NCBI GenBank assembly: GCA_039931555.1
Contig: JBDTRP010000154.1
Span: forward strand, 1 to 64,000
DNA length: 64,000 nucleotides
Source of the DNA: JAENVT01 sp039931555
GTDB taxonomy: Bacteria; Actinomycetota; Acidimicrobiia; Acidimicrobiales; Ilumatobacteraceae
Direction: 5' to 3'
Every line of letters begins with the position of its first letter. Within the stretch, counting starts at the first letter, position 1. The position numbers and the translations under genes are program-made. Positions 31,352 through 40,616 of the stretch are shown piece after piece. The notes under the pieces were generated by a model. It saw only the letters and a list, made by a program, of their open reading frames with translations. It had not been told where the DNA came from and did not search any database.

Positions 31352-32653
31352 GAGCGAAGTTCTACCACCGTGCGGGTCACGACGCGACGTGCGGATGTCG
31401 TCATCGCTGAGATCGCGGCCGAGCGAACGGCGCACTCGCGACGGCATGGTGACGACCCGCCCGACGTGTTGTACGACCCGCGCGGCTGCGGCCGGTGCCG
31501 ACCTCGCTGCCCCGTCCATGAGATCGTTCCAATAGACCGACCACGTCGACGCGATCGACGGGCCGAGCAACGGCGCGGTGAGCACGCCGGCGAGCGCCGC
31601 GATCCGACGCGGATGACCGACCATCGCCGCGTGGATCGGTGAGGTCACCGACGCGAACGGGCCGAAGGTTTCCGCAACCCAACGTCGGTACGAAGGCGCT
31701 GCATCGCCGGGTCGGCTGATCACGGCAACGGCGGCGGCCTGGCCGCTGGCCAGCGCCTGTGCAATCCCCTCCCCCTGCAGCGGGTTCACCAGTCCAGCAG
31801 CGTCGCCGATCAGCAGCACGTTGCCTGCGGCCGGGCGGGTGCCGATGATGCCCATCTTGAGCCATCCACCGAGCACCCGCGTCGGCGCATCGTCGACCTC
31901 GAGCAGCCCGATGCGTTGGAGGTGTATCCGGAACGCATCGAGCTGACGTTGGGCCCGGTGCGCGTCGCGGCGAATGCTGCCGAGACCGAGACCGAGCCCC
32001 AGGTTGGCGCCGTCCGGGCCGGGGAACACCCACCCGTAACCCGGAAAACCGTGGCGCGGCCGATCGTTCCAGAGGGCAATGACCGGGAGGGCGACATCGG
32101 TCGCCAAGTAGCCGCGGAGCGCAAACCCCCACAGCACCCGAGCTGGATCGACGAGCCCGGTGCTTGCCGCGGTGGTGCTGTTTGCGCCGTCCGCGCCGAT
32201 GACGAAGTCGGCTTCGATCGCCGGCCCCCGGTCGAGCGCGACCCGCCCGTCATCCACCGAGACAAGGCGGGCGGAGATGTCGTCCGCGCCGGCGTCGAGC
32301 GCCGCAGCACGAAGGTGAGCATCGAATCGCGCCCGAGGAACGACCAGTGCATGACCCGGATACGACCTGCCGGCCCGGGCCGGCAGCAGGATGCGGCGAC
32401 CCGTCGGGCCGGCCACGATCATGTCCCCCGCGGTCCGCGCCCCATCGACACCGAGGCCGAGATCGTCGAGCAGGCGTACCCCGCGCGGCCCGACGAGATC
32501 GCCGCACGCCTTGTCGCGACCGAGGCCTGCCTTGTCGACAAGCGCGACTCGAGCACCGCCGTTGGCGAGCACGAACGCGGCGAGACTTCCGGCCGGACCA
32601 GCTCCGACGACGATCACGTCGTAACCTGCTCTCGACAACGACACGCCCATCAC
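30866..32653 (-). CDS. Geranylgeranyl-reductase-like flavoprotein fused to glutathione peroxidase
   Basis: One uninterrupted frame of 595 codons holding two full-length proteins. Residues 1-~430 are a geranylgeranyl reductase/MenJ-like flavoprotein: YDVIVVGAGPAGSLAAFVLA, LGRDKACGDLVGPRG, and LLIGDAAGLVNPLQGEGIAQ. Residues 435-595 are a complete 161-residue glutathione peroxidase with NVASKCGLTPQYTGLEALQ (cysteine, not selenocysteine), GFPCNQFGGQEPG and IRWNFEKFL. The linker (DDIRTSRRDPHGGRTSL) is basic and unstructured. An internal ATG at 31351 could start the peroxidase alone. The flavoprotein may saturate menaquinone side chains, fitting the divergent menG-like gene; this is inference. Confidence 0.85.
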   Translation of the reverse strand: MMGVSLSRAGYDVIVVGAGPAGSLAAFVLANGGARVALVDKAGLGRDKACGDLVGPRGVRLLDDLGLGVDGARTAGDMIVAGPTGRRILLPARAGRSYPGHALVVPRARFDAHLRAAALDAGADDISARLVSVDDGRVALDRGPAIEADFVIGADGANSTTAASTGLVDPARVLWGFALRGYLATDVALPVIALWNDRPRHGFPGYGWVFPGPDGANLGLGLGLGSIRRDAHRAQRQLDAFRIHLQRIGLLEVDDAPTRVLGGWLKMGIIGTRPAAGNVLLIGDAAGLVNPLQGEGIAQALASGQAAAVAVISRPGDAAPSYRRWVAETFGPFASVTSPIHAAMVGHPRRIAALAGVLTAPLLGPSIASTWSVYWNDLMDGAARSAPAAAARVVQHVGRVVTMPSRVRRSLGRDLSDDDIRTSRRDPHGGRTSLMSILTEPIHTLHGDETSLSAFAGKSILAVNVASKCGLTPQYTGLEALQNQYSDQGFTVVGFPCNQFGGQEPGSADEIETFCSTTYGVTFPMMEKIDVNGDERHPIYAALTEVADSEGHSGDIRWNFEKFLIAPDGSVTRFSPMVTPEDPALVGAIEGSLPG

Positions 32654-32694
32654 AATGACACCTCGTGGGCCACGGCGCTGATTGGAGCGACTCG

Positions 32695-33429
32695 ATGGAC
32701 GTCACCCGATCCCGAACACAACCCAACGTGTTCGCCCGGCACTTGTTCGAACCACTGGCCGGTCGCTACGACCGGCTCGCCGAGGTGCTGTCGATGGGAC
32801 AGAACCGTCGCTGGCGAAATGCCATGGTCGAGCACGTGACCGGAGGAGATGCGCACCTGGTACTCGACGTGGCGTGCGGGCCTGCCCGTGTCAGCCGCGC
32901 CCTTGCCGAGGCCACCGATGCCTACGTCGTCGGTCTCGATCTCAACGAGAGCATGTTGCGACAGGGCGTCAGCAACGTTGCCGCGGTGGGCTTGCAGGAC
33001 CGCATCGGGTTGACGCTCGCCAGGGGTGAGCAGTTGCCGTTTCCCGACGCCTGCTTCGACGCGCTGACCTTCACCTATCTCCTTCGGTACGTGGCGGACC
33101 CGGCCGGCACGCTCACCGAGTTGGCACGGGTCGTGAAACCCGGCGGACCGATCGCCAGCCTCGAGTTCGCCGTCCCGACCGCACCGTGGTGGCGAGCCGC
33201 GTGGTGGTGCTACACGCGAATGGTGCTCCCGGTCGCCGGCTGGATCACCGGCGGGCGGGCTTGGTACCACGTCGGCCGGTTTCTCGGCCCGAGCATCTCG
33301 ACGCACTACCGCCAATACGCCGTCGACTGGACGGTGGCTGCGTGGAAGACCGCGGGTATCGACGAGGTCGAGACCCGCACGATGAGCCTGGGCGGCGGCC
33401 TGGTCATGTGGGGCCGACGCGCCCGATGA
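32695..33429 (+). CDS. Demethylmenaquinone methyltransferase-like (MenG/UbiE family) methyltransferase
   Basis: 244 residues. The SAM-binding motif I is LVLDVACGPARVSRAL, with later motifs in VVGLDLNESMLRQGV and FDALTFTYLLRYVADPAG. The pattern FARHLFEPLAGRYDRLAEVLSMGQNRRWR at the N-terminus is typical of UbiE/MenG. ATG 32695 is preferred because GGAG lies 8 bases upstream. It is divergent from a MenJ-like flavoprotein, as menG and menJ genes are close in mycobacteria, so menaquinone methylation is a reasonable guess. The UbiE signature is imperfect. Confidence 0.8.
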   Translation: MDVTRSRTQPNVFARHLFEPLAGRYDRLAEVLSMGQNRRWRNAMVEHVTGGDAHLVLDVACGPARVSRALAEATDAYVVGLDLNESMLRQGVSNVAAVGLQDRIGLTLARGEQLPFPDACFDALTFTYLLRYVADPAGTLTELARVVKPGGPIASLEFAVPTAPWWRAAWWCYTRMVLPVAGWITGGRAWYHVGRFLGPSISTHYRQYAVDWTVAAWKTAGIDEVETRTMSLGGGLVMWGRRAR

Positions 33430-34205
33430 CCGATCCTGACGAGCCGGTCGAGCAGCTCAGCCAACTCGCCCCGGCGTTCTATGCCCGGCCGAGGCTCGCT
33501 TCGCAAAGGGCCGTGGGCGACTGGTGGACCCTGTTGCATCCGCCCTACACCGCCTGGCACCTCTCGTACGTGGTCATCGGAGCATGCCTGGTCGGCCCCG
33601 TCGATGCCGGCCGGCTGGTCGCCACCGTGGCTGCGTTCTTCCTCGCCGTCGGGATCGGTGCGCACGCGCTCGACGAACTGCACGGCCGGCCGCTGGCTAC
33701 TTCGATCCGCTCGTCCATCCTCATCACCGCGGCGATCATCGGCATCGGCGGCGCGGCGGTGGTCGGCATCGTCGGCGTGGCCGACGTCGGCCTGCCGCTG
33801 ATCGTCTTCATCGTCGTCGGTGTTGCGCTGGCCGTCGGGTACAACCTCGAACTGCTCGGCGGCCGCCTGCACACCGACCACATCTTCGCGGCCAGCTGGG
33901 GCGCGTTCCCGGTGCTCACCGCCTACTACGCCCAGCACGAGCGGCTCGACATCGCCTCCGTCGGCGCAGCGGCGTTCGCCTACTTCCTCAGCACGGCGCA
34001 ACGCCGCCTCTCCACACCCGCTCGCAGGCTGCGGCGCAAGACCAACGAGGTGCGCGGCACGATCGTGGACCGTGGCGGCAACTTCGCCGACCTCGATCGG
34101 GCCACTCTGCTCGCGCCCCTGGAGGGCGCACTCCGCGCCCTGAGCTGGGCCACGGTGGTCCTGGCCGTCACGCTTGCACTCGCCCGTCTGACACCGTGGC
34201 CGTGA
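33426..34205 (+). CDS. UbiA-like polytopic membrane protein, function unknown
   Basis: 259 residues with about seven hydrophobic helices. It begins MTDPDEPVEQLSQ and overlaps the methyltransferase stop as ATGA. Loop motifs AHALDELHGRPLAT and GYNLELLGGRLHTD sit where UbiA prenyltransferases carry their Asp-rich motifs, but the classical NDxxDxxxD is absent. It may be a distant UbiA-fold protein or an accessory of quinone synthesis. Its stop overlaps the next gene's GTG by 4 bases, so it is the middle of a tight three-gene operon. Confidence 0.65.
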   Translation: MTDPDEPVEQLSQLAPAFYARPRLASQRAVGDWWTLLHPPYTAWHLSYVVIGACLVGPVDAGRLVATVAAFFLAVGIGAHALDELHGRPLATSIRSSILITAAIIGIGGAAVVGIVGVADVGLPLIVFIVVGVALAVGYNLELLGGRLHTDHIFAASWGAFPVLTAYYAQHERLDIASVGAAAFAYFLSTAQRRLSTPARRLRRKTNEVRGTIVDRGGNFADLDRATLLAPLEGALRALSWATVVLAVTLALARLTPWP

Positions 34206-35446
34206 CACGATCGGCGACGGTCGTGGGAGGGGGTCCGGCCGGGCTGATGGCCGCCGAGGTGCTCGCAACCGCCGGCGTCGCCGTGACGGTCTACGAGCAC
34301 ATGCCCTCGGTCGGGCGCAAACTGCTGCTCGCCGGGCGGAGTGGACTGAACATCACCCACAGCGAGCCGATCGAACAGTTGCTCACCCGATACAGCACGG
34401 GGGGCGACCGGCTTGCCGCGGCCATCCACGCCTTCGGCCCGGTCGCGCTGCGGGACTGGTGCACAGCCCTGGGCGAACCATCGTTCGTCGGGTCGAGCGG
34501 CCACGTGTTTCTCGAATCGTGGCGAGCCACACCATTGCTGCGGGCATGGCTCGCCCGCCTCGCCGACCTCGGTGTCTCGATCGAAGTCCGTCGGCGCTGG
34601 GTTGGTTGGGGCACGGCGGCCGACGGCTCGGTCGATGCACGACCACTGCGCTTTGCCTCCCCCGATCACAGCATCGCCGAGGCGGCCGGAGACCTCACCG
34701 TGCTGGCGCTCGGGGGTGCGAGTTGGCCGCGGGTGGGCTCCGACGGCGGGTGGGTACCGGTTCTCCGCGCTGGCGGAGTTCGGGTCAACGACCTCCGCCC
34801 GGCGAACTGCGGCATGAGGATCACATGGACGGCGCACTTCGCAGACCGATTCGCCTTGGTACCCCTGAAGAACATCGCGATCGTGGTGGGCGACAGCCGC
34901 GTGCGTGGCGACGCAATGATCACCCGTCATGGAATCGAAGGTGGGCCCGTGTACGTCCAATCGGCCGCGATGCGCGACGAGCTCGATCGTCGTGGCCGCT
35001 GCCCGATCACCATCGATCTGCAACCCGACCTGACCATCGTGCAGGTCGCCGAGCGGCTGGCGGACGGTCGGCCGAAAGATTCGATCGCATCGTTGCTGAG
35101 GCACACCATTGGTCTGACACCGGTCGCGATTTCGCTGCTGCGTGAGGTGTGCGACAACCATGTGCCGACAGACCCGGCCGAGCTGGCCGACCTGGTCAAG
35201 GCGGTGCCGCTGACGATCGAGGCGACCATGCCGATCGACCGAGCGATCTCGAGCGCCGGCGGCATTGCTCTGGATGAGGTCGATGGGCGATTCATGTTGC
35301 GTCGCCTGCCTGGCACCTTCGTCGCCGGCGAGATGCTCGATTGGGACGCGCCCACCGGCGGCTACCTGTTGCAGGCGTCGTTCAGCACCGCAGTGGCAGC
35401 AGCACGAGGCGCGCTCGAGTGGCTCGCCGAAGGCGACGCCCGCTGA
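34202..35446 (+). CDS. HI0933/PP_4765-type NAD(P)/FAD-dependent oxidoreductase
   Basis: 414 residues. FAD motif SATVVGGGPAGLMAAEVLAT at the N-terminus, then the family hallmark GRKLLLAGRSGLNITHSEP, LTVLALGGASWPRVGSDGG in the middle, and GTFVAGEMLDWDAPTGGYLL near the end. The substrate is unknown for most members. GTG at 34202 overlaps the preceding stop, and it is the last gene of the methyltransferase operon. It ends 1 base before the convergent ppc stop. Confidence 0.88.
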   Translation: MTRSATVVGGGPAGLMAAEVLATAGVAVTVYEHMPSVGRKLLLAGRSGLNITHSEPIEQLLTRYSTGGDRLAAAIHAFGPVALRDWCTALGEPSFVGSSGHVFLESWRATPLLRAWLARLADLGVSIEVRRRWVGWGTAADGSVDARPLRFASPDHSIAEAAGDLTVLALGGASWPRVGSDGGWVPVLRAGGVRVNDLRPANCGMRITWTAHFADRFALVPLKNIAIVVGDSRVRGDAMITRHGIEGGPVYVQSAAMRDELDRRGRCPITIDLQPDLTIVQVAERLADGRPKDSIASLLRHTIGLTPVAISLLREVCDNHVPTDPAELADLVKAVPLTIEATMPIDRAISSAGGIALDEVDGRFMLRRLPGTFVAGEMLDWDAPTGGYLLQASFSTAVAAARGALEWLAEGDAR

Positions 35447-35447
35447 C

Positions 35448-38171
35448 TCAGCCACTGTTGCGCAGGCCGGTGGCGACGCCGTTGATGGCCAGGTGGATGC
35501 CGCGCTGGATCAGTTCGGTCTGGTCGCCGCCTCGCCACCTGCGCAGCAGCGAGACCTGCATGTGGTTCAGCGGCGCGATGTACGGGATGCGGTAGCGGAC
35601 GCCACGCGCCAGCGCCGGGTTGTCGTAGAGCAAGTCGTCGTGTCCCGACACCACCCTCGCGGTCCACACGGCCTTCGCATGCTCGGCAGCGACAGTTTCG
35701 AAGAACTGCTCGGCTCCAGCAACGTCGGCCGCCAACGTCTGGTAGCGCGCGGCGATCGCCAGATCGGTCTTGGCCAACACCTGGGCCATGTTCGACACCA
35801 CCGTGCGGAACCATGGCCACTGCTCGTGCATGTCACGCAGTTCGGCGACGCGTCGGTCATCGCCGCCAACCCAGTCGGTCACGGCGGCGCCGACCCCGAA
35901 CCATCCCGGCAACATCAGCCGGCACTGGCTCCAGCTGAACACCCACGGAATCGCCCGAAGGTCTTCGATCCGCCCGGAGTTGGTGCGCGATGCCGGGCGG
36001 GAGCCGATGTTCATGGTCGACAGCTCGACGACGGGCGTGATCGCCCGGAACCACTCCACGAAGCCGGGTGTTTCGTAGACCAGATGTCGATACGAAGCCT
36101 GCGACGCAATCGACAGCTCGTCGGCGATGCGCATGAACCTCGGATCGACGTGGTCGGTCTGCCAGCCGCGCAAGACGGTCGACTCGATCGATGCCGCGAC
36201 CAACGCCTCGAGGTTCTGACGGGCGCGTTCGGGATCCGCGAACTTCGCGCTGATCATCTCGCCCTGCTCGGTCATGCGCAGCCCCACCTGCACGCTGCCC
36301 GATGGCTGGGCGATGATCGCGTGATAGCTGGAACCGCCACCCCGACCGACCGTGCCACCGCGACCGTGGAAGAGGCGCAACTTCACGCGGTGCCGTTGGG
36401 CAACCGCGACGAGATCCTCCTGGCACCGGTACAACGCCCAGTTCGACGCCATGTAGCCGCCGTCCTTGTTGCTGTCGGAGTAGCCCAGCATCACCTCTTG
36501 GAGACGGTCACGGTGGTCGAGCCATTCGGCGTACCGCGGGTGGGACCACAATGCGTCGACGACGACGGCAGCGCCTTGCAGGTCGGCGATCGTCTCGAAC
36601 AACGGCACGATCCCGATGGCCAGCTCGGTGGGCGACATCGACGTCGAGGTCGAACGAAGCAGGCCGACCTCGCGGAGCAGGACGGCGACCTCGAGCACAT
36701 CCGACACCGATTCGCACTTCGAGATGATGTAGTGCTCGATCGCGTTCGGCCCGAACGTGCGCAACGTGCCGGCGGCCTGACGCAGAATCGCCAACTCGCT
36801 GTCGGCCAGGTCGCTGACGGCCGAGTCGACGCCCAACAGCGGGCGCGCCGTCGACAGCTCGGCCGACAGCACCTCGACGCGGTTGGCCTCGTCGAAGGTC
36901 AGGTAGCTGGCGCACACGCCGCCGATGCGCAACAGCTCGTCAACGACCTGTTCGTGCACCGCGGAGTTCTGCCGCAGGTCGACCGTCGCCAGGTGGAACC
37001 CGAACGTTTCGACCGCACCGCGCAGTGCAGCGAGCCGGCCGTTGGCAACGGCGTGGGCGCCATGTTGATGCAGCGATGCATCGATGACGTCGAGATCGGC
37101 CAGCAGCTCCGACGGCGAGCTGTAGCGCGGGCGATCACCGATCGGTGCACTGCCCGGCACACGACCGATCAGGCACTGCGCCGTTGACGCGACGCGGGCA
37201 TGCATGCCGCGCACCGCCTGGCGGTAGAGCTCGTCGAGGCGATACGGCGAGGTGTCGTCGGCGGCCTCGGTCAGCTGCATGAGGGCGGGAGTGGTGGTGA
37301 CGAGCCGCGACGACATCGACAACTCCTCCGCCAGGTGCCACAGCTGCTGCAGGTGGTGACCGAGGGCCAGACCTGCCTGTTGCTGGAACGTATCGGCCAA
37401 CACGTCTGCGGTGACGAACGGGTTGCCGTCCCGGTCACCGCCGATCCACGAGCCGATCCGCAACAGCGGCCGCTCGCGGTCGGGCCGGGCACCGAACGCG
37501 GTGTTGACCGCCGCGTTCAACACCGGCCCCTGCGACAGCAGTGACAGTTCGAAGTAGCGCATTGCATCGTTGACCTCATCGCGCAGGCGCAACTTGGTGA
37601 GGCGCAGCATCGCCGTCTGCCACAAGGTGACGATCTGCCGCCACAGTTCGTCGCTCCACTCGGCCTCTTCGACATGGTTCATGTCGAGCCGACCGCGCTG
37701 CGCCATCAGCGCCGCGACTGCGGTCTGAATCGATTGGATCGTTCGCCGGCGGATCTCAGTGGGGTGCGCGGTCAGCACCGGGATCACCTCGCTGTCGCCC
37801 ACCGCCGCTTGCACGTGCGCGGCGTCGAGCCCGGCTTCGTTGACCAGCTGGATCGTGCGCGCCAACGTGCCGGGCGGCGGAGGCGAGCCGCTGTGCACCA
37901 ATGCCCGGCGTCGGCGGGCATGATCGGTGTCTTCGGCGATGTTGGCCAACATCGCGAAGTAGCTGAACGCCCGGATCACGTGCAGCGCGTCGGCGATCGG
38001 CAGCGGGTCGAGCAGTTCGATCAGGTGCGCTGGGTTGATGTCGCCGACAGCGGCACGGCGAATCGACTCCACCAGATCGAGCGTCTCGCTACCGGCCTGG
38101 TCGGCGATGACGTCGCCGAGTGTGCGCCCCAACAGGCGGATGTCGTCGTTGAGCGACTCGGACTGGCGCAT
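35448..38171 (-). CDS. ppc: Phosphoenolpyruvate carboxylase
   Basis: 907 residues, full length. It adds bicarbonate to PEP to make oxaloacetate, an anaplerotic reaction. Conserved elements are the catalytic histidine in VIPVLTAHPTEIRRRT, MLGYSDSNKDGGYMASNW, and FHGRGGTVGRGGGSSYHAI; the C-terminus ends GVATGLRNSG with the usual terminal asparagine region. It starts 85 bases from the divergent SRPBCC gene. The long open frames on the opposite strand are codon-bias shadows. Confidence 0.97.
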   Translation of the reverse strand: MRQSESLNDDIRLLGRTLGDVIADQAGSETLDLVESIRRAAVGDINPAHLIELLDPLPIADALHVIRAFSYFAMLANIAEDTDHARRRRALVHSGSPPPPGTLARTIQLVNEAGLDAAHVQAAVGDSEVIPVLTAHPTEIRRRTIQSIQTAVAALMAQRGRLDMNHVEEAEWSDELWRQIVTLWQTAMLRLTKLRLRDEVNDAMRYFELSLLSQGPVLNAAVNTAFGARPDRERPLLRIGSWIGGDRDGNPFVTADVLADTFQQQAGLALGHHLQQLWHLAEELSMSSRLVTTTPALMQLTEAADDTSPYRLDELYRQAVRGMHARVASTAQCLIGRVPGSAPIGDRPRYSSPSELLADLDVIDASLHQHGAHAVANGRLAALRGAVETFGFHLATVDLRQNSAVHEQVVDELLRIGGVCASYLTFDEANRVEVLSAELSTARPLLGVDSAVSDLADSELAILRQAAGTLRTFGPNAIEHYIISKCESVSDVLEVAVLLREVGLLRSTSTSMSPTELAIGIVPLFETIADLQGAAVVVDALWSHPRYAEWLDHRDRLQEVMLGYSDSNKDGGYMASNWALYRCQEDLVAVAQRHRVKLRLFHGRGGTVGRGGGSSYHAIIAQPSGSVQVGLRMTEQGEMISAKFADPERARQNLEALVAASIESTVLRGWQTDHVDPRFMRIADELSIASQASYRHLVYETPGFVEWFRAITPVVELSTMNIGSRPASRTNSGRIEDLRAIPWVFSWSQCRLMLPGWFGVGAAVTDWVGGDDRRVAELRDMHEQWPWFRTVVSNMAQVLAKTDLAIAARYQTLAADVAGAEQFFETVAAEHAKAVWTARVVSGHDDLLYDNPALARGVRYRIPYIAPLNHMQVSLLRRWRGGDQTELIQRGIHLAINGVATGLRNSG

Positions 38172-38256
38172 CGGTCAAGGATACGAGGCGGGACGGACTG
38201 CTCGGCCGAATTGGCCGAGCGCTACGGTCGGTTCGCACCATGACACGACACGCACC

Positions 38257-38670
38257 ATGACACTCGGTTCCATTCGCCATCAGATCCGAATCAACCGTCC
38301 GGCCGCGACCGTGTGGGAGCTGGCCGGCGATGCGGCGCGTCTGCATGAGTGGTTCCCTGGCATCGACTCGTGTCAGGTCGAAGGGAACGTCCGCGTGATC
38401 ACCCTCGGCTCCGGCATCTCGATGCCCGAGGAGATCCTCGTGCACGACGACATCCAGCGCCGGTTTCAATACCGCATCACCGCTGCGGTGTTCGCCTACC
38501 ACCGCGGCGGGATCGACGTGATCGACCTCGGCGACGACACCTGCCTGGTGGTGTACTCGACCGATGCCGACCCGCGCGCCATGGCCCTGACGATCGGTGG
38601 CGCCACGGCGGGGGCACTCGACGAGCTCAAACGACAGATGGAAACCGACATGCACGAAGGAGCACGCTGA
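38257..38670 (+). CDS. SRPBCC-family protein
   Basis: 137 residues of the polyketide cyclase/dehydrase type: RINRPAATVWELAGDAARLHEWFPG at the start is the typical first strand-helix (only part quoted as motif ATVWELAGDAARLHEW), with ISMPEEILVHDDIQRRFQYR in the middle. It probably binds a hydrophobic ligand; the substrate is unknown. The stop overlaps the sulfatase ATG (TGATG), so the two form an operon. Confidence 0.78.
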   Translation: MTLGSIRHQIRINRPAATVWELAGDAARLHEWFPGIDSCQVEGNVRVITLGSGISMPEEILVHDDIQRRFQYRITAAVFAYHRGGIDVIDLGDDTCLVVYSTDADPRAMALTIGGATAGALDELKRQMETDMHEGAR

Positions 38671-40205
38671 TGGGTCGCAAGATCTTGTTGGTGACCAGCG
38701 ATCAGCAGCGCTACGACACCCTCGGCTGCAACGGCGGCAGCGTTGCACGTACGCCGGTGGTCGACAGGCTCGCCGCCGAGGGCTACCGCTACGAGCGGGC
38801 CCATCCCCAATCGGTCGTCTGCATGCCGTCGCGTTCGACCATCGTCACCGGTCAGCATCCGAGTACGCACGGCGTGTGGATGAACGGTGTAGCCCTCCCC
38901 GTCGACGCACCGTCGGTCGCTTCGGTGTTGCACGACAGCGGATACCGGACTGCGCTGATCGGCAAGCCCCATTTCGAGCCGTTCCTCGACCCCTTCGCCC
39001 GGTTCGCCGAGAACCGCTTCGCCCGCGAGGACCTCGTCGGGCTGCACCGCGGTTTCGAGCACTTCGAGACCGCGACCCACGGCGCCCTCGGCCCGCTGCA
39101 CTACGCGCAGTGGATGGCTGCCAACCATCCGGAGGCGGTGTCGATGTTCTTCCCGGTGCTCGACATGGCCCTGGAGGTCAGTGCTGCCGGGGGCGGCGAC
39201 ACGGGTGCGCCGCAGGTGCACGACAACGCCGTGCCGCGCGAGTGGTACCACACCGACTGGGTCGCCGATCGCACCATCAGCTGGCTCGATTCGCTCGGTG
39301 CCGACGACGACTGGTTCTGCTGGATGAGCTTCCCCGACCCGCACCATCCGTGGGATCCGCCGGCGTCGGAGCTCGGGCGGGTCGATTGGCGCGACGTGCC
39401 ACTGCCGGCCGGCTACATCGCCGACGCTGGGCAACGCGAAGCGGTGCTCGATGCCAAGCCTCGCCACTGGAAGGCCTGGTACGACGGCAGCCTGGTGTCC
39501 AACTACGAAGCCCCGGCCAACTGGGTCCCGGCGACCCTGACCGCGGATCAGGTGCGCGAGGTCAATGCCCGCAATGCCGTCGAGTGCGAATTGATCGACG
39601 AGGCACTCGGCAGGGTGCTGGCGGCAATCGCCGCGCGGGGTTGGGGCGAGGATCTCGACGTGATCTACACCACCGACCACGGCGAGCTGCAGGGTGACTT
39701 CGGCCTGCTCTTCAAAGGGCCGTACCACGTCGACGGGTTGATGCGCCTGCCGCTGATCTGGAGGCCGGCACCGTCATCGAATGCAAACCCGGCCGCAGTG
39801 ACCCGGCCGGTCGGCCTGGTCGATCTGGCGCCGACGTTCTGCCACATCGCCGGCCTTGCTGCGCCGGAGTGGATGGAGGGCTCGGCGCTCCCCGTCGACG
39901 ACATCGATGCCGACGCACGCGGCTTCGAGCGGGTGTTGACCGAGTGGGACAGCGAACTGTTCGGCGTCGACGTGCACCTGCGGACCATCACGCGCGACGT
40001 GTGGGTGTGCAGCACCTATCGGCCGGGATACAGCCACGACGGCACCGAGGGCGAGCTGTACGACCTCGAAGCCGACCCGTTGCAGCGTGTCAACCGGTGG
40101 GCGGACCCGGCGCTGGCATCATTGCGCAGCGATCTGCTGGCCGATCTCTGGGACCACCAACGGCCGATGCACACACCACTGCGGCGCGTCGAGGCGCCGG
40201 TCTGA
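38670..40205 (+). CDS. Sulfatase family hydrolase
   Basis: 511 residues, alkaline-phosphatase-superfamily sulfatase. Metal-binding start LVTSDQQRYDTLGCNGG; the cysteine to be converted to formylglycine is in the consensus C-x-P-x-R: VVCMPSRSTIVTGQHPSTHG. Further ligands are in YTTDHGELQGDFGL. It would hydrolyse a sulfate ester or a related phosphonate; the substrate is unknown. No signal peptide is visible, so it is probably cytoplasmic. It is translationally coupled to the SRPBCC gene. No formylglycine-generating enzyme gene is in the window. Confidence 0.9.
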   Translation: MGRKILLVTSDQQRYDTLGCNGGSVARTPVVDRLAAEGYRYERAHPQSVVCMPSRSTIVTGQHPSTHGVWMNGVALPVDAPSVASVLHDSGYRTALIGKPHFEPFLDPFARFAENRFAREDLVGLHRGFEHFETATHGALGPLHYAQWMAANHPEAVSMFFPVLDMALEVSAAGGGDTGAPQVHDNAVPREWYHTDWVADRTISWLDSLGADDDWFCWMSFPDPHHPWDPPASELGRVDWRDVPLPAGYIADAGQREAVLDAKPRHWKAWYDGSLVSNYEAPANWVPATLTADQVREVNARNAVECELIDEALGRVLAAIAARGWGEDLDVIYTTDHGELQGDFGLLFKGPYHVDGLMRLPLIWRPAPSSNANPAAVTRPVGLVDLAPTFCHIAGLAAPEWMEGSALPVDDIDADARGFERVLTEWDSELFGVDVHLRTITRDVWVCSTYRPGYSHDGTEGELYDLEADPLQRVNRWADPALASLRSDLLADLWDHQRPMHTPLRRVEAPV

Positions 40206-40210
40206 CAGGG

Positions 40211-40489
40211 CTACTTCTTGCCGCCGCTTTGCGATCGCAACAGGCGCCTGCCCTGCACGGTGATCTCCAGCTCCTTGAACCACGGCGCCGGCTTGTCACC
40301 GCTTCGCTGACCCCACACCAGCGAACGCTCCTTGGCTTCGTTGAGGCAGCTGGCGACCGCTTCCAACTTCCAACCCAGTTTCTTGGCGATGATGGCGTTG
40401 TCGACCGGCGCACCGGAGTCGTCGCCACCCAGCACGACTGCCAGCAGTTGCACCATCTGTCGATCATCAGACACTTGGTCATCCGGCAT
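40211..40489 (-). CDS. Small protein of unknown function
   Basis: 92 residues starting MPDDQVSDDRQMVQLLAVVL. The middle (DNAIIAKKLGWKLEAVASCL) looks like a winged-helix scaffold, and the end is basic (GRRLLRSQSGGKK). It could be a small DNA-binding protein, but I do not recognise a family. The start lies 127 bases from the divergent FAD oxidoreductase. The ATG at 40489 is chosen because codons further upstream are not coding-like. Confidence 0.6.
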   Translation of the reverse strand: MPDDQVSDDRQMVQLLAVVLGGDDSGAPVDNAIIAKKLGWKLEAVASCLNEAKERSLVWGQRSGDKPAPWFKELEITVQGRRLLRSQSGGKK

Positions 40490-40616
40490 CGAGCTGTCCA
40501 ACGCAATCCCCCCTCGCAGTCCCGAGCCTGAAGCGGCTACGCCGAAGCGAGGAGAACCTGAAGCGCCGAGCCTACCGGTGAAAGGCTCGATCGCCGCGGA
40601 GTGGCAAGCTGCGCAG

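Noticed and set aside
35265..37187. A 640-codon open frame on the plus strand opposite ppc
   Set aside because: It is antisense to an unmistakable PEP carboxylase, has no family character, and arises from the strong G/C third-position bias.
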